The notes under the pieces: model-generated
What the model was told of the DNA's origin: nothing
What the model saw: the letters and a program-made list of their open reading frames with translations, nothing else
Database searches by the model: none
Made by a program: the position numbers and the translations under genes
Assembly (NCBI RefSeq): GCF_028640845.1
Contig: NC_080540.1
Location: forward strand, 93,508,061 to 93,572,060
Length of the DNA stretch: 64,000 bases
Reading direction: 5' to 3'
DNA from: Ahaetulla prasina
Taxonomy: Eukaryota > Chordata > Lepidosauria > Squamata > Colubridae
In this document: positions 58,625-64,000 of the stretch, piece by piece
How the letters are laid out: every line of letters begins with the position of its first letter
Numbering within the stretch: the first letter of the stretch is position 1

Positions 58625-59205
58625 GCACTAATTGATTAGGTCTGCAGTGAACAAAACCAACAGTGCTGTGGAAGAGGGACAGTTCCCTCACCTGGTAGGA
58701 TGGTGGCCAAGGCTGCCACCTGCCTGTGGAGGGTGTTCATGGATAATAGGTTCTCAAGTCCCACTTGCAGGAAGTCTAACATCCTCAGAACTGACGCCGA
58801 TGTGGGAACTAAGTTCTCCTTAGCGCAGCAGTGAGAAAAGGACGTCCAGGTGGTCTCATATATCCTGTTCTTGGACGCACGACGCAAAGCTAGAATAATT
58901 GAAATCACTTTACCCAAAAAGTGTCCCTTCCTCAGGATCTCACTTTCAAGTGCCAAACGGCCAACTGAAGCCACTGAGGGTCTCTGTGTTACACAGCCCC
59001 TTGGCTGAAGGAGATCCTGTGAGGTGGTATCCTCCATGGATGAGATATGGAAAGTGTCACTAGGTCCACAAAACATGGGCATCATGGCCAGTGAGGAGCC
59101 ACCGGCAGCACCTCTGCCTCCTCCTCCAAGTTTTTTCTGATGACCCTCAGTATGAGAGGAGTCGGAGGGAAGGCATATAACAGGCTTTGAGGCCACAAGC
59201 AGCAA
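58625..59205 (-). pseudogene. DIRS-like tyrosine recombinase N-terminal region
   Basis: On the minus strand the 252-codon frame contains ALESEILRKGHFLGKVISII then LALRRASKNRIYETTWTSFS, CCAKENLVPTSAS, VLRMLDFLQVGLENLLSMNT and LHRQVAALATILPGEGTVPL. R-x-S-x-x-x-Y-x-x-x-W-x-x-F, then VLxFLQxGLxxxLxxxTLxRxVAALA is the SAM-like N-terminal domain of DIRS/tyrosine-recombinase retroelements. DLLQPRGCVTQRPSV just upstream resembles the RNase H-to-recombinase linker. The catalytic R-H-R-Y half is absent, as the copy stops near 58625. I know of no other element class with this linker plus recombinase arrangement. Confidence 0.6.
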
Positions 59206-59206
59206 A

Positions 59207-59827
59207 ATGGTGCAGGCACTAACTGAAATGATTAAAATGATGCGTATATCACTTAAATTGGAATTAAATGAAATGATTTTAATGATGTGTGGAAAATCTA
59301 AGTCTGATGAACTAGAGACTGTGTTAGAACATACCCAAGTGGACAAAGAAGCCATGAATGAGAAGCAAGAAATTAGTACTAAAGACAAAGACATTGATTA
59401 TGAAAAATTAAATGATTATGTTGGGAATAACAATGAAAAAAAGAGAGGAGTTAGGAGAAAATTAACTGAAAAAAGGAAACAAATAAAAGGAAGAAAAGGA
59501 AAGGGGAAAAGGTTAGAAATGAATGTGAACTTTAAAGATTACATTGGGATTAACAATGACAAAAATAGAGGGTTTGGAAAGAGACGAGGAGAGAAAGAAG
59601 AGGAGAAGAGACAAAATACAAAAAACTCAAATGATTACACTGGGATCAACAGTGGTAAAATAAGAAAGATGAAAAAAGGGGAAAGGAGGAGAGCAGATGG
59701 AAATACAAGGCAAATTAGGAGAGTAAGGGACTTTAAAATTGGAGGGGGAGGGAAAAAAGAAGAAAACAGGAAAATGGGAGAAAGGGAGAAAGAAATAGTT
59801 AATGGATCTATAATTATAAATGAATGG
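59207..59827 (+). CDS. Lys/Glu/Asn-rich frame with repeated DY-x-G-x-N motif, unknown
   Basis: Complete frame of 207 codons from ATG 59207 to TAG. The N-terminus (MVQALTEMIKMMRISLKLEL) is amphipathic and can form a helix. Then three related segments occur: NDYVGNNNEKKRG (about residue 67), KDYIGINNDKNRG (about 110) and NDYTGINSGKIRK (about 142), each followed by a very basic stretch (KRKQIKGRKGKGKR, KRRGEKEEEKR, KKGERRR). The basic charge suggests nucleic-acid binding. I recognise no family. The low C content could keep a frame open by chance, so coding status is uncertain. Confidence 0.3.
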
Positions 59828-59956
59828 TAGTAAGTTTAATAGATGTGATAGTAATACTTGGAATGTCTTTGTAATAATGGGAATTTAGTTAAAGTATTTG
59901 AAATTACATTGTATTGTGAAGATGAAAATTGACTGCTTATTGTTTAATATGAAGAG

Positions 59957-60530
59957 ATTGGAATTGAGATATAGAATTGAATGATTTTAATGTTATATAC
60001 TTAAATGAATTGTAGTAATATACTTGATTGTAGTATTTGGAAAGGTGATAAAAAAGAAATGGAAAAAAGGGAAGGAAATGGGTTATATATGTAAAATTGT
60101 ATGAATATTAATATTTAAAATCTAATAATGGAAGCTATGGAAAATATTTGAAATTATATTATATTGGGAAAAGGGAGCAACAGGAAATTTTTTTGAATAA
60201 GATGATTTATATGTATTTGAAAAAGGAATGGAAAATTGGGTTTATTTAAAAAAACAATTGGAATTGAGAAATAGAATTGAATGGTTTTTAATGTTATATA
60301 CTTAAGCGAATTGTAATAATATATTTGATGGAAATCTGATAAAAAAGAAATGGAAAAAAGGGAAGGAAATGGGTTATATATGTAAAATTGTATGAATTAA
60401 TATCTATAATTATAATAATGGAATCTAGGGAAAATATTTGAATATTGTGAAAAGGGAGTAATGGGAAAATATTTGAATAAGAGGATTTAGAGTTTGGGTT
60501 AGGTTTTAGAAAAATGATTGACTTTAATTT
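59957..60530 (+). repeat. Two ~300-bp diverged tandem repeats
   Basis: Units start at 59957 and 60257 with ATTGGAATTGAGA and share GAATTGAATG, TAATGTTATATACTTAA, AAGAAATGGAAAAAAGGGAA and GGGTTATATATGTAAAATTG in the same order. Indels and substitutions separate them, so the duplication is older than the 177-bp one at 47.1 kb. Probably part of the 3' UTR of the element above. Confidence 0.7.
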
Positions 60531-60839
60531 AAAGGGTTTCAATTTTTTTAAAAAGTAATGGGGGGGGGGAAATTGATCAAAATTGGAGATTACGGCAAAC
60601 TGTAATATTATTTATATACCAGAAGAAACAGAAGGAAAGTAAAATAAAAAAAATTAGAGAGAAAGAATATTATGGCAAAAAGTGAAATATATTAATTTTG
60701 TTGGAAAAAACTAAAAGCGGTACAAATTTTGACTCAGCCAATACTCTGTTCAGAAAAAATATATTGTCTGTTTTCCTGTATGTGTATTTGTTTTGAAAAA
60801 ATAAATAAAAAACTTTTCTAAAACAATAAGAGAGAGAAG

Positions 60840-61680
60840 AAGGAATCTGCTGTGGCTGATTGAATTGTAAGACACACCATGGCTGCCTGGTGTCTTATGG
60901 GCAGACAGCTCAACTTTCCTGTACTCTGACTTTAACCCTTCTGCAGTGTCCGAAGGTAGAATGGTCGCTGAAGCCAAGGTGGCCAGCGGGGCATCCATAG
61001 TTGGAATTTGCAGGAGCTCCTTGAGCTCTTGTTCTGCTATATACATTCTTTTATCCATCCCACTGGGGGCAGGGATGGAACCTGGCTGATCCCACTGCCT
61101 TTATATGACATCTACAAAGAACTTGGGGGAAGGAATTACTTCCTGTGCCATAATTTGTTTCGTAACGAGGCTGCCACAGGGATCCTGAGGATCAGTGGGA
61201 GTATCAGGTAGCCTTCCCGGTTATCCCCATATTGGACATTGTTTTGGCCTTAAATAAGTTCTTAAATAAATTAGGCTTAAAAAGCCCTAAATACATGGGA
61301 AGATACCTTTATCCTCTGATAATTTGGAGTCCCCCATTTCTTCATCCCCCACCAGTGAAGCCTCACTGTGCATTGAAAGGAGTGGGGAATGAGCTTCCCT
61401 AATATAGGTTGCAAATTAGGCTGCAGAACTCCCTGCCGGGCAGGACCTGATGTCAATGGGCCCAACCCTCTTTGGTGTAGGGCTGCATCAATACCTTGTG
61501 CGATGGTTTGAGCTATGATATGCAGTTCTACAGATAAACCATGATCTTGATTCTCCTCAGGGTGGAAGCCTGCCGCTGTAGGCATAAATGGGGCAGAAGG
61601 CCTGTTGTGAGCAACAGGTGCGAATCCAGCAGGTGACAGGCAAGAGCCATGAGCACAATCCTCCTCCTAAGATACTGTCT
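60840..61680 (-). pseudogene. Possible DIRS gag-side remnant
   Basis: Minus frames 61585-61277 (HPEENQDHGLSVELHIIAQT, QGIDAALHQRGLGPLTSGPA) and 61058-60840 (MDKRMYIAEQELKELLQIPT, VSYNSISHSRF) lie upstream of the recombinase remnant in the same orientation and have a similar base composition. DIRS order is gag-RT-RH-recombinase, so a gag remnant is expected here; the RT would be deleted. The assignment is mainly positional. Confidence 0.3.
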
Positions 61681-61697
61681 GAAATTCCTGCAGCACT

Positions 61698-61870
61698 GTT
61701 TAGAATAGAATAGAATAGAATAGAATAGAATAGAATAGGAATAGAATAGAATAGAATAGAATAGAATAGAATAGAATAGAATAGAATAGAATTTTATTGG
61801 CCAAGTGTGATTGGACACACAAGGAATTTGTTTTGATGCATATGCTCTCAGTGTACATAAAAGAAAACCA
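61698..61870 (-). mobile_element. LINE 3' end with (GAATA)n array
   Basis: (GAATA)n, about 18 units with one AGGAATA irregularity at 61736-61742, followed by GAATTTTATTGGCCAAGTGT, GATTGGACACACAAGGAATT and GCATATGCTCTCAG. The non-repeat part matches the 3' UTR at 32.58-32.66 kb, so on the minus strand this is a LINE 3' terminus running into a (TATTC)n tail. Confidence 0.75.
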
Positions 61871-61959
61871 ACAGGTGGCAAGAAAGTAGGGGCAGCACAG
61901 GTTATGTAGACAGGTTATGTAGACAATAAACACAAGGTCAATCCAAATGGACTCAAATG

Positions 61960-64000
61960 TCTATACACCAATGCACAGAGTATGAGGAATAAACAGGGTG
62001 AATTAAAAATTCAAGTAAATGAGGGCAGATATGATATTGTTGCCATTACGGAAACTTGGTGGGATGAAACTGACAAATGGAACATACAACTAGAGGGATA
62101 TAAATTATTTAAAAGAAATAGACCAAATAAAAGAGGAGGAGGAGTTGCACTATATATAAGAAATAACTACATCTCTACAGAAATATTTATTTTATTTATT
62201 TATTAATTAGATTTCTAGACCGCCCTTCTCCCGAAGGACTCAGGGCGGTGTACAGCCTTATTAAAACACATAGGTACGCAATAAATTTAAAATACATTTA
62301 AAATGAAATATTTAACCGGCCAATTTAAAACTAAAAACGGTCAGACGACCGATATAAAACCCTAAACTATAAAATCACCATTAAAAACCCATAACTTAAA
62401 AAACTAACCCAGTCCAGCGCAGATAAATAAGTACGTTTTGAGCTCGCGGCGAAAGGTTCGGAGGTCCGGAAGTTGACGAAGTCCTGGGGGGAGCTCGTTC
62501 CAGAGGGCGGGAGCCCCCACAGAGAAGGCCCTTCCCCTGGGTGTCGCCAGACGACACTGTCGCTACCGACGGCACCCTGAGGAGTCCCTCCTGTGAGAGC
62601 GCACGGTCGGTGAGAGGTATTCGTAGCAGCAGGCGGTCCCGTGGCAACCCGCCCTATGCCATGGAGCGCTTTAAAGACGTTCACCAACACCTTGAAGCGC
62701 ACCCGGAAGGCCACAGGTAGCCAGTGCAGCCTGCGCAGGATAGGTGTCACTCGGGAGCCACGAGGGGCTCCCTCTATCACCCGCGCAGCTGCATTCTGGA
62801 CCAACTGCAGCCTCCGGATGCCCTTCAAGGGGAGCCCCATGTAGATAGCATTGCAGTAATCCAGACGAGACGATAGAGCACAACAATGATGAAAATCATC
62901 TTGAATGTATTTGGGTCAATATAAAAGGGGTGAAAAACGATATTGCCATAGGTCTATACTATAGGCCACCCAACCAAACAGAGGAAGTAGATGAACTTTT
63001 TGCTAGTCAGCTAACTAAGGTATGTAGGAAACACATCACAGTAGTAATGGGGGATTTTAACTACCCTGACATCAACTGGGAGACAAACTCTGCACCAAGC
63101 GGAAGATCCAACAGTTCCTAACCAACCTAGCAGACAACTTTGTTTCCCAAAAAATAGAGAAGGCGACAAGGGGATCAGCCATACTGGACTTAATTCTCAC
63201 TAACAGAGATGAAATAATAGAAGGTGTAGATGCTACAGGAACCTTGGGGGCAAGTGACCACGCAATATTGGAATTCAACATTAAGCAAACACAAGTAGTA
63301 GAACAAAGTCAAACTAGAGTCTTGGACTTTAAGAGAGCTAATTTCAATAAACTTAGAGAGAGCTTGAGAAGGATTCCATGGATAAGAATCCTCAGGGGGA
63401 AAACAACTCAAGAAGCTTGGGAAATTTTGAAAAGTGAGATTATAAAAGCCCAGTCTAGCACAATACCAATGAAGAAGAAAAATAATAGATCTCAAAAGAA
63501 ACCAGCATGGATGCATAAAGAATTCTCTGACAAATTGAAAGACAAAAAGGACAAATATAAAAAGTGGAAAGAGGGGCAAATAACTAAGGCAGAATATCAG
63601 CAAATAGCCCGAGCCTGTAAAGATGAAGTGAGGAAAGCTAAGGCTCACAATGAACAAAGGCTAGTGACAAAAGTAAAAAATAACAAAAAAAGCTTCTTCC
63701 AACATGTTAAAAACAAGAAAAAAGTCAAGGAAACAATTGGCCCATTGCTGGGAGAAAGTGGCAAGAAGATGACAAGCAACAGGGAGGAAGCAGATCTACT
63801 TAACTCATTTTTTGCATCTGTCTTTACACAAAAGGAAAAAAACAATCCAACCTATCAAAAACAGCACCACAAAAAACAGATTAGAAACACAAGTTAAAAT
63901 AGGGAAGAAAATGGTAAGTGAACACTTGTCTACACTAGACGAGTTCAAATCACCAGGACCGGATGGATTACACCCCAGGGTTCTGAAGGAACTGGCAGAC
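61960..64000 (+). pseudogene. CR1 ORF2 (endonuclease to RT entry), disrupted and partial
   Basis: Visible in order: LYTNAQSMRNKQGEL (conserved Asn), DIVAITETWWDE (catalytic Glu), RGGGVALYIRNN; after the L2 interruption GLYYRPPNQTEEVDELF, VVMGDFNYPDINWE (Asp, Asn), a one-base shift near 63110, then LDLILTNRDEIIEGVDATGT (in another frame), GASDHAILEFNI (SDH, about 63250), the long Lys-rich linker with KKPAWMHKEFSDKLKDKKDK, and DLLNSFFASVFTQKEK. A further one-base shift near 63880 precedes LDEFKSPGPDGLHPRVLKEL, the start of the reverse transcriptase. Endonuclease residues are all present. Disabled by the L2 insertion and at least two frameshifts. Confidence 0.85.
62184..62873 (-). mobile_element. 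L2 LINE 3' end inserted into CR1
   Basis: About 690 bp on the minus strand, collinear with 6379-7045 of the large L2. It encodes [40 protein letters not shown] and [19 protein letters not shown], followed by the shared 3' UTR, hairpin and TTTA tail (62184-62206). The insertion splits CR1 codons for STEI / EHNN. Any target duplication is at most a few bases (AT/ATA), usual for L2. Retained CpGs and similarity to the 6.4 kb copy imply a young insertion in a slightly older CR1. Confidence 0.85.

Larger units (their letters stand above)
59206..60815 (+). mobile_element. A-rich insertion of unknown family within the DIRS remnant
   Basis: Composition changes abruptly at about 59206 from GC-balanced to strongly purine/A-rich with very little C, and back at about 60830. 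It opens with a 207-codon frame, followed by an AT-rich part made of two ~300-bp diverged repeats and ends TTTGAAAAAATAAATAAAAAAC. Frame then AT-rich UTR then A-rich end suggests a LINE-type 3' segment (L1 is a candidate), but I see no reverse-transcriptase motif. Target duplication not found. Confidence 0.45.
61880..64000 (+). mobile_element. CR1 LINE, interrupted by L2, runs off the window
   Basis: A CR1 ORF2 from the start of the endonuclease onward. Codons at 61960-62183 and 62874-64000 are consecutive once the L2 piece (62184-62873) is removed: ...NNYISTEI / EHNNDENHLECIWV. Its 3' part is beyond the window, so length and tail cannot be judged. It directly follows the LINE 3' end at 61.70-61.87 kb. 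Confidence 0.85.

Noticed and set aside
58636..59394. Host transmembrane protein suggested by the hydrophobic start of the 252-codon minus frame
   Set aside because: The first ~70 residues are antisense to the A-rich insertion; the remainder matches a DIRS-type recombinase.

Overview
The window looks like a transposon-rich intergenic stretch of a squamate reptile genome, most likely a snake. The basis is the repeat mixture: CR1 LINEs that end in (TTCTA)n-type microsatellites, GC-rich L2 elements, squamate-style L1s, Penelope-like elements (PLEs), a DIRS remnant, Sauria-type tRNA SINEs whose tails end in ACCTTT, and hAT and TA-flanked MITEs. I found no host exon, rRNA, tRNA gene or CRISPR array. 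Almost every long open frame is either a broken retroelement protein or an antisense or repeat shadow.

Layout. 0-6.2 kb: CR1 3' ends (one carrying a hAT MITE), an old L2 fragment, an inverted pair of hammerhead-like PLE repeats and a TA-flanked MITE. 6.4-9.4 kb: a nearly complete L2 LINE on the minus strand with only a few frame breaks. 9.8-12.3 kb: a SINE, a LINE C-terminus and a CR1 C-terminus ending in a pentanucleotide array. 13.9-23.3 kb: the most striking structure, a roughly 9.4 kb inverted repeat. Each arm holds one near-complete PLE and one 5'-truncated PLE in tandem; the arms are bordered outside by (TA)n and meet in a scrambled centre that holds a perfect 52-bp palindrome. 24-30.5 kb: nested insertions (hAT in an older repeat with an 8-bp target duplication; an apparently twin-primed L1 in another copy). 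31-34.8 kb: a SINE with a 12-bp target duplication, a LINE C-terminus and a CR1 end. 37.5-40.5 kb: an L1 with both ends and a 16-bp target duplication that has lost its reverse transcriptase. 40.9-58.6 kb: mostly unique AT-rich DNA with SINEs, MITEs, microsatellites and an exact 177-bp tandem duplication. 58.6-61.7 kb: a DIRS-like tyrosine-recombinase remnant split by an A-rich insertion. 61.9-64.0 kb: a CR1 running off the window, interrupted by an L2 3' end.

How the parts relate. Nothing here forms a host pathway. The biology is retroelement mobilisation: L2 and a tRNA-derived SINE share a 3' terminal GCGGTATATAA motif, as expected if the SINE uses the L2 reverse transcriptase. The PLE units carry a hammerhead-like ribozyme fold that overlaps the start codon of their own ORF, downstream of three CCAAT boxes in the previous tandem unit. 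Age assignments come from divergence judged by eye, not from an alignment.
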